Source of the DNA: Streptomyces sp. NBRC 110028
GTDB lineage: Bacteria; Actinomycetota; Actinomycetes; Streptomycetales; Streptomycetaceae
DNA: 64,000 nt
Assembly (NCBI RefSeq): GCF_001417735.1
Contig: NZ_BBUZ01000047.1
Coordinates: forward strand, 17,152-81,151
Direction: 5' to 3'
Shown here: positions 24,804 to 33,439 of the stretch, in pieces
How positions within the stretch are numbered: the stretch's first letter is position 1
How the letters are laid out: each line of letters begins with the position of its first letter
The notes under the pieces: model-generated
Database searches by the model: none
What the model saw: the letters and a program-made list of their open reading frames with translations, nothing else
What the model was told of the DNA's origin: nothing
Position numbers and translations under genes: made by a program

Positions 24804-26555
24804 TCACGCCTCCTTCGGGGTGTCGGCGGGGCCGGGGGCGGCGGGACGACGGCGGCGCAGCGGCGGTTTGGCCCCGAGGCGCTTGGGGTCCAGACCGGAC
24901 CACGGATGGCCGTTCCCGAAGAACGGGCGGCGGGCGAGGATCGTCATCAGCGGCTTGGTGAACAGGAACACCACGACGACGTCGAGCAGGGTGGTCAGCC
25001 CCAGGGTGAAGGCGAAGCCCTGCACCTTGCCGACGGTCACGATGAAGAGCACGGCGGCGGCGAGGAACGACACGAAGTCGGAGACCAGGATGGTGCGCCG
25101 GGCCCGCGGCCAGCCGCGCTCGACGGCCGGGCGCAGCGAGCGGCCCTCACGGATCTCGTCACGGATCCGCTCGAAGTAGACGATGAACGAGTCGGCGGTG
25201 ATACCGATCGCCACGATCGCACCGCAGACCGCCGGAAGGTTCAGTGCGAAGCCGATGGCCGGGCCGAGCAGCACCATGATCGTGTACGTCAGTATGGCGG
25301 ACGCGGCGAGGGACGCCATGGCCACCAGGGACAGACCGCGGTAGTAGACGACCAGGTAGATCACCACGAGTGCGAGACCGATGGCGCCGGCGATCAGACC
25401 GGCCTGCAGCTGCTCGCCGCCGAGGGCCGCGGAGACGGTGGTCTCGTCCGCGATGTCGAAGGACAGCGGCAGCGCACCGAAGGACAGCACGTTGGCCAGG
25501 TCCGCGGAGCTCTGCTGGGTGAAGCCACCGGAGATGGTGGCCCGGCCGCCGGTGATGGCGCCCTGGGTGACCTCGGGGTCGGAGACGACCTCGCCGTCCA
25601 GGACGATCGCGAAGCGGTTCTGCGGGGACTGCTGCTTGGTCAGCTCGCCGGTCACCTTGGCGAACTTCTTGGCGCCCTTGTTGTTGAAGTCGAGCTGCAC
25701 GATCCAGCCCGAGGCGTTCTGGCTCTCGAAGACGGACGAGGCATCGTCGACGTCGGTGCCCTCGACCTCGGAGGGGCCGAGGACGAACTTGGAGTCACCC
25801 TTCTGGCTGCACGCCAGGACGGGATCGCTCGGCTTGGTGTTGGCCGCCTTCTCGGCCGCCGCGGCACGCCCCGCCCGGGTGGTGCAGTCCAGTGCTGCGA
25901 AGTCCTTGGCCAGCTTCTCCTGGCCGGAGGTGTCCGAGGGCTTGCCCGTCTCGCCGCCCTTGGGGGTCTTGGACGGGGTGGGCGTCGGCGTCTTGTCGGC
26001 CTTCAGCGCCTCGGGGACGGCACGGCCCTGGGTGGTGGCGGTGGGGCTGGGCTTGCCGCTGCCGCCCTGGTCGCCCTTGTCCGGCTTGCCCTGGGACGCG
26101 CTGGAGGAGGGGCTGGGAGTGCTGCTGGGCGCCTTGGTCTTGCCGCCGGAGGTGGTGGTCATCACCGGCCGGAAGTACAGCTGGGCGGTGGTGCCCACCT
26201 GCTGCCGGGCCTGTTTCGCGTTCGTCCCCTTGGGGATGTTCACGATGATGTGCTTGGGGCCCTGCGTCTGGACCTCGGCCTCGGACACACCCAGGCCGTT
26301 GACCCGCCGCTCGATGATGCTGACGGCGGTGTTCATGTTGGCCGTGTTGATCGCGTTGGGCTTGCCCGGCTGGTTCTTGGCCTCCAGCGTGAAGCTGGTG
26401 CCGCCCGCGAGATCGATTCCCAGCCGCGGTGTGGTGTGACCGGAGATGAACATCCCCCCGATGAGCGCCACCATGGCGATCACGATCACGGCCAGCGCGC
26501 GCCCGGGCCTGCCCTGTGACCCGGGGGACCTGCGGCCCTTCTTCGGTGCTGCCAC
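24804..26555 (-). CDS. secD: protein translocase subunit SecD with low-complexity insert
   Basis: SecD forms the SecDF export motor. The 583-aa protein begins at GTG 26555 (AAPKKGRRSPGS) with GGGAG upstream. After a first membrane helix (ALAVIVIAMVALIGGMFISG) comes LGIDLAGGTSFTLEA. An insert of about 100 residues, rich in Ser, Pro, Thr, Lys and Gly, occupies the periplasmic P1 region at about 130-230. The P1 head and five C-terminal membrane segments follow, with FALNLPAVCGAIVAIGITAD carrying the conserved region. The insert is not in E. coli SecD; comparable linkers occur in actinomycetes. Confidence 0.96.
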   Translation of the reverse strand: MAAPKKGRRSPGSQGRPGRALAVIVIAMVALIGGMFISGHTTPRLGIDLAGGTSFTLEAKNQPGKPNAINTANMNTAVSIIERRVNGLGVSEAEVQTQGPKHIIVNIPKGTNAKQARQQVGTTAQLYFRPVMTTTSGGKTKAPSSTPSPSSSASQGKPDKGDQGGSGKPSPTATTQGRAVPEALKADKTPTPTPSKTPKGGETGKPSDTSGQEKLAKDFAALDCTTRAGRAAAAEKAANTKPSDPVLACSQKGDSKFVLGPSEVEGTDVDDASSVFESQNASGWIVQLDFNNKGAKKFAKVTGELTKQQSPQNRFAIVLDGEVVSDPEVTQGAITGGRATISGGFTQQSSADLANVLSFGALPLSFDIADETTVSAALGGEQLQAGLIAGAIGLALVVIYLVVYYRGLSLVAMASLAASAILTYTIMVLLGPAIGFALNLPAVCGAIVAIGITADSFIVYFERIRDEIREGRSLRPAVERGWPRARRTILVSDFVSFLAAAVLFIVTVGKVQGFAFTLGLTTLLDVVVVFLFTKPLMTILARRPFFGNGHPWSGLDPKRLGAKPPLRRRRPAAPGPADTPKEA

Positions 26556-26703
26556 CTTGTCGTATCTCCCTGTCCAACCGCCCCGCAGCGGGTGTGCGCG
26601 GGGCGGCCACGAAGTCTTGTGGGGGTGTGCCCCCGCCGGAGCCTAGACCGTCCATGAACCACGGCGCGCCGAGCGGTGGCACGCCGTGGTTCACAGTGCA
26701 GGA

Positions 26704-27228
26704 CTACTTCGCGTCGGCGCCGCCGTCCCGCTTTTCGCCCTCGGGCGCGTCGGCCGCGGCGGCGTCGTCCTTGCCGAGGTCGATCTTCTTGGCGTCGGCC
26801 TTCCCGGCCTCCGGCTCGGAGGCCGGCGCCTTCTCGGCGGAGGAGTCGTCGGCGCCGCCCGCGGGGGTGGTCAGCGAGGAGGCGTCGTCGGGGACGACAG
26901 GGGTGTCGGCGCTGTCGACGCCGTCGGCACCGTCCTCATCGGGGTCGATGCCGTGGACGATGTGGTTGTACTCCGCGTCGGAGAGGACGGCTCCGATCGC
27001 GTTCTTCGCGTAGATCGCGTGAACGGCGGGGGCCACCTCGAGGAGGACCGTGTCGTCGTGGACCTCCTTGACCGTCGCGTACATGCCGCCGATGGTCCGC
27101 ACGCCGGTGCCCGGCTGCATGGTGTCCCGCATCTGGGCGGCCTGGCGCTGCTTGTTCTTGGCCGACCGAGTCATCAGGAACATGGCCCCGATGAGCACGA
27201 TGAACGGCAGGAGAGTCACGATATTCAC
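26704..27228 (-). CDS. yajC: preprotein translocase subunit YajC
   Basis: YajC is an auxiliary membrane subunit of the SecDF complex. The 174-aa protein was started at GTG 27228 (NIVTLLPFIVLIGAMFLMTR), because AAGGA lies 10 nt upstream; an in-frame GTG at 27246 would place that site inside the gene. A single N-terminal membrane helix is followed by RSAKNKQRQAAQMRDTMQPG and the family core GVRTIGGMYATVKEV. The last 75 residues are an acidic Ala/Asp/Lys-rich tail. It lies 148 bp upstream of secD. Confidence 0.94.
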   Translation of the reverse strand: MNIVTLLPFIVLIGAMFLMTRSAKNKQRQAAQMRDTMQPGTGVRTIGGMYATVKEVHDDTVLLEVAPAVHAIYAKNAIGAVLSDAEYNHIVHGIDPDEDGADGVDSADTPVVPDDASSLTTPAGGADDSSAEKAPASEPEAGKADAKKIDLGKDDAAAADAPEGEKRDGGADAK

Positions 27229-27433
27229 GGGACGGAGATCCTTCACACGACCGCTGGGGCGCGGCCTGGTCTACGGGGGTGGGTATGCCATACGGAAGAA
27301 CAGACGGCATACGGACGGCATCGGCGGAGTCTAAGCGAGCCCGCGCCTATGGAACAACGCCCGGCGCGGCACCGGGGTTCCTGACCCCACCATTATTCGC
27401 TCTTCACGCCATGATGCCGGACAGTACGCGCCT

Positions 27434-28537
27434 TCACGCCTCGAACAAGCCGCTCTGGCCGCCCCCGGCGCCGCGCTGCGGCGGGGTGAGGCCCAGATGC
27501 TCCCAGGCCGCGGGGGTCCCGATCCGGCCCCGGGGCGTACGGGCCAGCAGGCCCTCGCGCACCAGGAACGGCTCGGCGACCTCTTCCACGGTCTCACGCT
27601 CCTCCCCCACCGCGACCGCCAGGGTCGACAGGCCCACCGGGCCGCCGCCGAACAGCTTGAGCAGGGCGCTGAGCACCGCCCGGTCCAGCCGGTCCAGGCC
27701 CCGGCCGTCCACGTCGTAGACCGCCAGGGCGCTGGCGGCGATCTCCCGGGTGATGAGGCCGTCCGCCTTGACCTGGGCGTAGTCGCGCACCCGGCGCAGC
27801 AGCCGGTTGGCGATACGGGGCGTGCCGCGGGAGCGCCCGGCGATCTCGGCCGCGCCCTCGGCCTCTATGGTCACCTCCAGGAGCCGGGCGGAGCGGTCGA
27901 TCACCCGCTCCAGCTCGGCGGGGGCGTAGAACTCCATGTGGCCGGTGAAGCCGAAGCGGTCGCGCAGCGGGGGCGGCAGCAGTCCGGCCCGGGTGGTCGC
28001 GCCGACCAGGGTGAACGGCGGCAGCTCCAGCGGGATGGCGGTGGCCCCGGGCCCCTTGCCGACGATGACGTCGACCCGGAAGTCCTCCATCGCCATGTAC
28101 AGCATCTCCTCGGCGGGCCGGGACATGCGGTGGATCTCGTCCAGGAACAGCACCTCGCCCTCGGTGAGCGAGGAGAGGATCGCGGCGAGATCGCCCGCGT
28201 GCTGGATGGCCGGGCCGGAGGTGATGCGGATGGGGGCGCCCATCTCGGCCGCGATGATCATCGAGAGGGTGGTCTTGCCGAGCCCGGGCGCGCCGGAGAG
28301 CAGCACGTGGTCGGCGGTGCCGCCGCGCTGCCGGGCCGCCTTGAGGACCAGGTCCAGCTGCTCGCGGACCCGCTCCTGGCCGACGAACTCCCCCAGGTCC
28401 TTGGGGCGGAGGGCGGCCTCGACCGCCTGGTCGTCCCCGTCGGCGTCGGCGCCCACCAGCCGGCTGCCCGCGCCGCCGGGCAGGTCGCCGGACAGGGCGT
28501 CGTCGGCGTCGGCCGGTTCGGTCTCGTCCCAGTTCAC
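27434..28537 (-). CDS. ruvB: Holliday-junction branch-migration helicase RuvB
   Basis: RuvB is the hexameric AAA+ motor of RuvABC. The 367-aa protein starts at GTG 28537 (NWDETEPADADD) with GAGG upstream. It has LRPKDLGEFVGQERV, Walker A GAPGLGKTTLS, Walker B EVLFLDEIHRM, GATTRAGLLPPPLRDRFG with the arginine finger, and the winged-helix C-terminus (TPRGRIGTPAAWEHLGL). A Gly/Asp-rich N-terminal extension of about 25 residues precedes the core. It follows ruvA by 68 bp. Confidence 0.97.
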   Translation of the reverse strand: MNWDETEPADADDALSGDLPGGAGSRLVGADADGDDQAVEAALRPKDLGEFVGQERVREQLDLVLKAARQRGGTADHVLLSGAPGLGKTTLSMIIAAEMGAPIRITSGPAIQHAGDLAAILSSLTEGEVLFLDEIHRMSRPAEEMLYMAMEDFRVDVIVGKGPGATAIPLELPPFTLVGATTRAGLLPPPLRDRFGFTGHMEFYAPAELERVIDRSARLLEVTIEAEGAAEIAGRSRGTPRIANRLLRRVRDYAQVKADGLITREIAASALAVYDVDGRGLDRLDRAVLSALLKLFGGGPVGLSTLAVAVGEERETVEEVAEPFLVREGLLARTPRGRIGTPAAWEHLGLTPPQRGAGGGQSGLFEA

Positions 28538-28605
28538 TGCGTTTCGCCTCGCGAGATCGTGTCGAGCGGTCCGGCCGGTCGCGGCATGCGCGCGCCGGCG
28601 GCCGG

Positions 28606-29226
28606 TCAGCGGGTGCGGTTCAGGGTCTGCAGGGCGGCCCGCAGCAGCTGCGCCACCTGCGGCGCACCGCCCTCGGCCAGGGCCACCTCGGCCTGCGGGG
28701 TGACGGCGGCGACCGCCTCGTCGGCCTCCCGGGTGGCGTAGCCGAGGCCGACCAGGGCGGTGTGCAGCTGATCGCTCCAGCCCGCGGCCGCGGGCGGGCG
28801 GGCGGCGGGCACGGCCCTGCCGACCGGCGCGCCGAGCCGGTCCTTCAGCTCCAGCAGCAGCTTCTGCGCTCCCTTCTTGCCGATGCCGGGGACGGCGGTG
28901 AGCGCCTTCTCGTCACCGGTGGAGACGGCGAGCCGCAGGGCGTCCGGCGTGTGCACCGCCAGCATGGCCTGGGCGAGCCGGGGGCCGACCCCGCTGGCGG
29001 TCTGGAGCAGCTCGAAGACCTGGCGCTCGTCGTCGTCCGCGAAGCCGTAGAGCGTCAGGGAGTCCTCGCGGACCACGAGCGAGGTCGCGAGCCGGGCGGG
29101 CTCGCCGACCCGCAGCCCGGACAGGGTGCCCGGGGTGCAGTGGACCGCCATCCCGACGCCGCCGACCTCGATGACGGCGGTGTCCGGGGCGAGGGCCGCG
29201 ACCGGACCGGAGACGAACGCGATCAT
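28606..29226 (-). CDS. ruvA: Holliday-junction DNA-binding protein RuvA
   Basis: RuvA binds four-way junctions and loads RuvB. The 206-aa protein starts at ATG 29226, overlapping the ruvC stop as ATGA. Seen are the N-terminal OB domain (MIAFVSGPVAALAPDTAVIEVGG as two strands, then LYGFADDDERQVFELL), the two helix-hairpin-helix motifs (TASGVGPRLAQAML, VPGIGKKGAQKLLLEL) and the C-terminal RuvB-binding domain (HTALVGLGYATREADEAV). Confidence 0.97.
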   Translation of the reverse strand: MIAFVSGPVAALAPDTAVIEVGGVGMAVHCTPGTLSGLRVGEPARLATSLVVREDSLTLYGFADDDERQVFELLQTASGVGPRLAQAMLAVHTPDALRLAVSTGDEKALTAVPGIGKKGAQKLLLELKDRLGAPVGRAVPAARPPAAAGWSDQLHTALVGLGYATREADEAVAAVTPQAEVALAEGGAPQVAQLLRAALQTLNRTR

Positions 29227-29774
29227 GTAATACGGCCTTCCGTGGAGCGAGGGGAACGCGGGGTGCGGTGGGCGGCGACGGCCTGCTGCAGCCGGTTGGC
29301 CGCGGGGGCGCGCCAGATGTGGCAGATGGCGAGCGCCAGGGCGTCGGCGGCGTCGGCCGGTTTGGGCGGGGCGTCCAGCCGCAGCAGCCGGGTGACCATC
29401 GCGCCGACCTGCGCCTTCTCGGCGCGCCCGGAGCCGGTGACGGCCGCCTTGACCTCGCTGGGGGTGTGCAGCGCGACCGGCAGCCCGCGGCGCGCGGCGC
29501 AGAGCATGGCGACCGCGCTGGCCTGGGCGGTGCCCATGACGGTCCGCACATTGTGCTGGCTGAACACCCGCTCCACCGCGACGCGTTCGGGCCGGTGCGT
29601 GTCCAGCCACTCCTCGATGCCGCGCTCGACGAGGACGAGACGGTCGCCGATCCCGGCGTCCGCAGGGGTCCGTATGACGCCGACGCCCAGCATCCGCAGC
29701 GGGCGGCCCGCGACCCCGTCGACCACGCCGATGCCACACCGGGTCAGCCCCGGATCCACGCCCAGCACCCGCAC
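29223..29774 (-). CDS. ruvC: crossover-junction endodeoxyribonuclease RuvC
   Basis: RuvC resolves Holliday junctions. The 183-aa protein starts at GTG 29774 (RVLGVDPGLTRCGIGVV) and shows the acidic active-site residues in VDPG, AVERVF and the C-terminal ADALALAICH. It heads the ruvC-ruvA-ruvB unit, coupled to ruvA by a 4-nt overlap. A weak hairpin (29848-29876) separates it from yebC. Confidence 0.97.
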   Translation of the reverse strand: MRVLGVDPGLTRCGIGVVDGVAGRPLRMLGVGVIRTPADAGIGDRLVLVERGIEEWLDTHRPERVAVERVFSQHNVRTVMGTAQASAVAMLCAARRGLPVALHTPSEVKAAVTGSGRAEKAQVGAMVTRLLRLDAPPKPADAADALALAICHIWRAPAANRLQQAVAAHRTPRSPRSTEGRIT

Positions 29775-29847
29775 CGCGCCCCTCCCCTCGTCGCCCTGAT
29801 CACGCTTCGGTCATCTGTTCCTGCAGGCTAGCGGCTGCCACCGACAG

Positions 29848-29876
29848 CACCGGCCGACAACGCCGACGGGCCGGTG
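29848..29876 (-). terminator. weak hairpin after yebC
   Basis: CACCGGCC (29848-29855) pairs with GGCCGGTG (29869-29876), 8 bp with a 13-nt loop, 63 bp past the yebC stop. It may only attenuate, since yebC-ruvCAB are often co-transcribed. Confidence 0.4.
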
Positions 29877-29938
29877 GGGTGTGTCCCCGCCGACCCGCCC
29901 GCCACGCGTGTGCTGATGTGTCCTCAGGCGATCCGCCG

Positions 29939-30691
29939 TCAGGCGTCGACCTTGGCCATGACCTCGTCGGAGACGTCGAAGTTGGCGAAGACGTTCTGCA
30001 CGTCGTCGCTGTCCTCCAGCGCGTCGATCAGCTTGAAGATCTTGCGCGCGCCGTCCTCCTCCAGCTCCACCTGCATGGTGGGCACGAAGTTGGTGTCGGC
30101 CGAGTCGTAGTCGATGCCCTCCTTCTGGAGCGCGGTGCGGACCGCGACCAGGTCGGTGGCCTCGCTGAGGACCTCGAAGGACTCGCCGAGGTCGTTGACC
30201 TCCTCGGCGCCCGCGTCGAGCACCGCGGCCAGCACGTCGTCCTCGGACAGCTCGCCCTTGGGGACGATCACGACACCCTTGCGGTTGAACAGGTACGACA
30301 CCGAGCCCGGGTCGGCCATCGAGCCGCCGTTGCGGGTCATGGCGACGCGGACGTCGGAGGCGGCACGGTTGCGGTTGTCGGTGAGGCACTCGATGAGCAC
30401 CGCGACACCGTTGGGACCGTAGCCCTCGTACATGATCGTCTCGTACTGGGCGCCGCCCGCCTCGAGACCGGCACCGCGCTTGACCGCGCTGTCGATGTTC
30501 TTGTTCGGAACGGACTGCTTCTTGGCCTTCTGGATGGCGTCGTAGAGCGTCGGGTTGCCGTCGACGTCGGGCCCGCCCATCCGGGCCGCCACCTCGATAT
30601 TCTTGATCAGCTTCGCGAAGAGCTTGCCGCGCTTGGCATCGATCACGGCCTTCTTGTGCTTCGTCGTAGCCCATTTAGAGTGGCCGGACAT
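29939..30691 (-). CDS. YebC/PmpR-family protein
   Basis: A 250-aa three-domain YebC-family protein starting at ATG 30691 (MSGHSKWATTKHKKAV), the invariant start. Other signatures are ARMGGPDVDGNPTLYDAI, YEGYGPNGVAVLIE and the acidic C-terminal domain. The family has been described as a transcription regulator and, more recently, as a translation factor relieving ribosome stalling at proline stretches. Several proteins here are very proline-rich (593-1549, 60861-62201), so the second role would be relevant (inference). Its leader contains the 51-bp repeats that run out of pdxT. A TAGGAT -10-like hexamer lies about 45 nt upstream on the minus strand. Confidence 0.94.
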   Translation of the reverse strand: MSGHSKWATTKHKKAVIDAKRGKLFAKLIKNIEVAARMGGPDVDGNPTLYDAIQKAKKQSVPNKNIDSAVKRGAGLEAGGAQYETIMYEGYGPNGVAVLIECLTDNRNRAASDVRVAMTRNGGSMADPGSVSYLFNRKGVVIVPKGELSEDDVLAAVLDAGAEEVNDLGESFEVLSEATDLVAVRTALQKEGIDYDSADTNFVPTMQVELEEDGARKIFKLIDALEDSDDVQNVFANFDVSDEVMAKVDA

Positions 30692-30777
30692 CCGCCTGTC
30701 TCCTTCGCGTTACCCAATGCTGTACGAACGCCTGAGATCCTACCGGGATCGCCGCTCAGCGCGCGGTCCCCGCCCTC

Positions 30778-30981
30778 CCGTCGCCCACCGCCACCCTCAA
30801 CGGAGCGCTACGCGCGCCGAGCCATCTCCCGTCGCCCACCGCCACCCTCAACGGAGCGCTACGCGCGCCGAGCCATCTCCCGTCGCCCACCGCCACCCTC
30901 GACGGAGCGCTACGCGCGCCGAGCCATCTCCCGTCGCCCACCGCCACCCTCGACGGAGCGCTACGCGCGCCGAGCCATCTC
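30778..30981. repeat. four tandem 51-bp repeats overlapping the pdxT stop
   Basis: Four head-to-tail copies with an exact 51-bp period, each beginning around CCCGTCGCCCACCGCC and ending in GAGCCATCT. They are nearly identical. Copies 1 and 2 read CTCAACGG where copies 3 and 4 read CTCGACGG. The copy nearest pdxT contains the true pdxT 3' end (codons for MARRA and TAG). The other three are extra copies of that end plus 3' flanking sequence. Because 51 is a multiple of three, the TAG recurs in frame in each copy. Confidence 0.95.
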
Positions 30982-31563
30982 CACGAACAGGGCGTGCACC
31001 CGGTGGTCACCGGTCAGCTCCGGGTGGAACGACGTCGCGAGGACGTTGCCCTGCCGGACCGCGACCGTATGGCCCTCGTACGTCGCCAGCACCTCGGCAC
31101 CGGCGCCCACCGACTCGACCCACGGCGCGCGGATGAAGACGCCCTCCACGGGGCCGCCCTCGATGCCCTCGATGTCGACCGCGGCCTCGAAGGACTCGTT
31201 CTGGCGGCCGAAGGCGTTACGGCGCACGATCATGTCGATGCCGCCCAGGGTCTCCTGATCCTCCCGGCCGTCGAGGATCTTGTCCGCGACCATGATCATA
31301 CCGGCGCAGGTTCCGTACACCGGCAAGCCCGCCCGGATGCGCTCGCGCAGCGGCTCCAGCAGCCCGAAGACGACCGCGAGCTTGGACATGGTGGTGGACT
31401 CGCCGCCGGGGATCACCAGCCCGGCTACCTCGGCCAGTTCCTCGGGGCGGCGCACCGGCCGGGCCTGCGCGCCGGCCGCGGTGAGCGCGGCCAGATGCTC
31501 GCGGACGTCGCCCTGGAGAGCGAGCACGCCGATGAGGGGGGTCTCGGACGTCGTCTCGGACAC
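30961..31563 (-). CDS. pdxT: PLP synthase glutaminase subunit PdxT
   Basis: PdxT hydrolyses glutamine and passes ammonia to PdxS for pyridoxal phosphate synthesis. The 200-aa class I amidotransferase starts at GTG 31563 (SETTSETPLIGVLALQGDV). It has GLVIPGGESTTM, the nucleophile Cys in YGTCAGMIM, and the His/Glu pair in SFHPELTGD. Length is normal. The stop (TAG, 30961-30963) lies in the first of four 51-bp tandem repeats. It follows pdxS by 106 bp containing a hairpin. Confidence 0.96.
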   Translation of the reverse strand: MSETTSETPLIGVLALQGDVREHLAALTAAGAQARPVRRPEELAEVAGLVIPGGESTTMSKLAVVFGLLEPLRERIRAGLPVYGTCAGMIMVADKILDGREDQETLGGIDMIVRRNAFGRQNESFEAAVDIEGIEGGPVEGVFIRAPWVESVGAGAEVLATYEGHTVAVRQGNVLATSFHPELTGDHRVHALFVEMARRA

Positions 31564-31601
31564 GGTGCGGGGACCTCTCGGATGTCAGAGTGAACGCGTG
31601 A

Positions 31602-31638
31602 CGGTGGACGGCCCGCGGGCGGCGCGGACCGTCCACCG
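31602..31638 (-). terminator. hairpin between pdxS and pdxT
   Basis: CGGTGGACGG (31602-31611) and CCGTCCACCG (31629-31638) form a 10-bp stem with a 17-nt GC-rich loop, 31 bp past the pdxS stop. It could partly terminate and so set the PdxS:PdxT ratio, or stabilise the upstream mRNA. Confidence 0.5.
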
Positions 31639-31669
31639 GACGCGTGGTGCGGGGCCTGCCGGCCCGTGA

Positions 31670-32602
31670 TTACCAGCCGCGGTTGGCGTACCGCTCGGCC
31701 TCGGGGAGGGTGTCGCAGTTGATGCCGACCATGGCCTCGCCCAGGTCGCGGGACGCGTCCGCGATGACCTTCGGGTCGTCGTAGAAGGTGGTCGCCTTCA
31801 CGATCGCCGCGGCGCGCTTCGCCGGGTCACCGGACTTGAAGATGCCCGAGCCCACGAAGACGCCCTCGGCGCCGAGCTGACGCATCAGCGCGGCGTCGGC
31901 CGGGGTGGCGACACCACCGGCGGAGAACAGCACGACCGGCAGCTTGCCGGTCCGCGCGATCTCCGCGACCAGCTCGTACGGGGCGCGCAGCTCCTTGGCC
32001 GCCGCGTACAGCTCGTGGTTGTCCAGGCCGCGCAGCCGGGCGATCTCGCCCTTGATCTGGCGCAGGTGACGGACCGCCTCCACGACGTTGCCGGTGCCCG
32101 CCTCGCCCTTGGAACGGATCATCGCCGCGCCCTCGGCGATCCGGCGCAGCGCCTCGCCCAGGTTGGTGGCACCGCACACGAACGGGGTGGTGAAGGACCA
32201 CTTGTCGCTGTGGTTGACCTCGTCGGCCGGGGTCAGCACCTCGGACTCGTCGATGTAGTCGACGCCCAGGGACTGCAGCACCTGCGCCTCGACGAAGTGG
32301 CCGATCCGGGACTTGGCCATGACCGGGATGGAGACCGCGTTGATGATGCCGTCGATCATGTCCGGGTCGGACATCCGGGCCACGCCGCCGTCCTTGCGGA
32401 TGTCGGCCGGAACCCGCTCCAGCGCCATGACCGCGACGGCACCGGCGTCCTCGGCGATCTTGGCTTCCTCCGGCGTGACGACGTCCATGATCACGCCGCC
32501 CTTGAGCTGCTCGGCCATGCCCCGCTTGACGCGGGCGGTGCCGGTCGCGGGAGCCGCCGGATTCTCTGCGGACGGGGACGTGCTGGCGGACGTGGTGGAC
32601 AC
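31670..32602 (-). CDS. pdxS: pyridoxal 5'-phosphate synthase subunit PdxS
   Basis: PdxS condenses a pentose phosphate, a triose phosphate and ammonia from PdxT into PLP. The 310-aa TIM-barrel protein starts at GTG 32602, with GAGG upstream. Residues 1-25 are a variable Ser/Ala/Pro leader. The core has VKRGMAEQLKGGVIMDVV, the catalytic Lys region SIPVMAKSRIGHFVEA, YIDESEVLTPAD, and VFVGSGIFKSGDP. Length is normal. The 200 bp up to 32802 carry its promoter. Confidence 0.97.
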   Translation of the reverse strand: MSTTSASTSPSAENPAAPATGTARVKRGMAEQLKGGVIMDVVTPEEAKIAEDAGAVAVMALERVPADIRKDGGVARMSDPDMIDGIINAVSIPVMAKSRIGHFVEAQVLQSLGVDYIDESEVLTPADEVNHSDKWSFTTPFVCGATNLGEALRRIAEGAAMIRSKGEAGTGNVVEAVRHLRQIKGEIARLRGLDNHELYAAAKELRAPYELVAEIARTGKLPVVLFSAGGVATPADAALMRQLGAEGVFVGSGIFKSGDPAKRAAAIVKATTFYDDPKVIADASRDLGEAMVGINCDTLPEAERYANRGW

Positions 32603-32802
32603 GGTTTGACCTCACTCGATAGTGAAAAGTGCGATGAACCCATCGTAGGGCCGTTCGATACCTGTTCATGACCCGGCCATCCGGCCCGGGTCATGGACAT
32701 GTGTGATACACGGATGAACGAAACCCGGTCCGGAGGACCCTCGGCAAGGGCCAATCGAAGGCCGGTGGCTCCGACGCCCTCAAAGGTCCTGTCCGCACGC
32801 CC

Positions 32803-33345
32803 TCAGTGCTCCGCGCGCGCCACCAGGGCCGCCGGAGGCTCGTCGTCCATCTCGAACGCCAGCGGAAACGGGGCATGGCCCGCCAGCCGGAACCAGCGCA
32901 CCTTGCGGTGCCGGCGCAGCGCCCGCGCCGCCCGCACCGCGTCGTTGTGGAACCGACGCGCCATCGGCACCCGGCGCACCGCCTCCGCCAGCTCCCCCAG
33001 CGCCGCCTCACCGCCCGGCGCCTCCCGCACCGCCTCGACCTGCGCGGGCTCCTCGAAAACGGCCCGCAGCGCCTGGCTCAGCTCGCTCTCGGCCACCTCA
33101 CGGTGCTCCTCCTCGGCCTGCCGGGCGGCGTGCGCGGCCTGGTAGAGCACCATCGACGAGGCGGGGTCGAGCACTCCGGCGGTACCCAGCTCCTGGGTGA
33201 CCGAGGCGCGGCGCAGCAACTGCGCGTCCAGCGCCGCCCGCGCCGCGTCCAGACGGCTGTGCAGCCGGTCCAGACGCCCCGCGGTCCAGCTCAGATAGAC
33301 GGCGACGACCACCAGCGCGATCGCGACCCAGATCAGTGTGCTCAC
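32803..33345 (-). CDS. membrane-anchored coiled-coil protein of unknown function
   Basis: A 180-aa protein starting at GTG 33345 (STLIWVAIALVVVAVYLSW). One N-terminal membrane helix is followed by an Arg/Ala-rich helical region (GRLDRLHSRLDAARAALDAQLLRR), loosely like LemA proteins, an acidic stretch and a C-terminal basic patch (RALRRHRKVRWFRL). The helix then RRASVTQEL pattern suggests LemA-like topology but I cannot assign the family firmly. It lies between pdxS and the PIM genes, an arrangement recalled from S. coelicolor. Confidence 0.8.
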   Translation of the reverse strand: MSTLIWVAIALVVVAVYLSWTAGRLDRLHSRLDAARAALDAQLLRRASVTQELGTAGVLDPASSMVLYQAAHAARQAEEEHREVAESELSQALRAVFEEPAQVEAVREAPGGEAALGELAEAVRRVPMARRFHNDAVRAARALRRHRKVRWFRLAGHAPFPLAFEMDDEPPAALVARAEH

Positions 33346-33386
33346 GCCGCGCCACGCTACCGCCTACGGCCCCCCGGGCCCGACCC

Positions 33387-33439
33387 AGTGCCGCGTCAGC
33401 CAAGGTTCACCCCGGGCAAACCTTGACTGACGCGGCACT
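33387..33439 (-). terminator. terminator overlapping the pimA stop codon
   Basis: AGTGCCGCGTCAG (33387-33399) pairs with 33427-33439 and CAAGGTT with AACCTTG inside, giving about 20 bp with one internal mismatch. The outer arm includes bases of the pimA stop codon (33438-33440). Confidence 0.85.

Noticed and set aside
30778..30981. CRISPR array
   Set aside because: The 51-bp units are contiguous with no unique spacers and derive from the pdxT 3' end; no cas genes are near.
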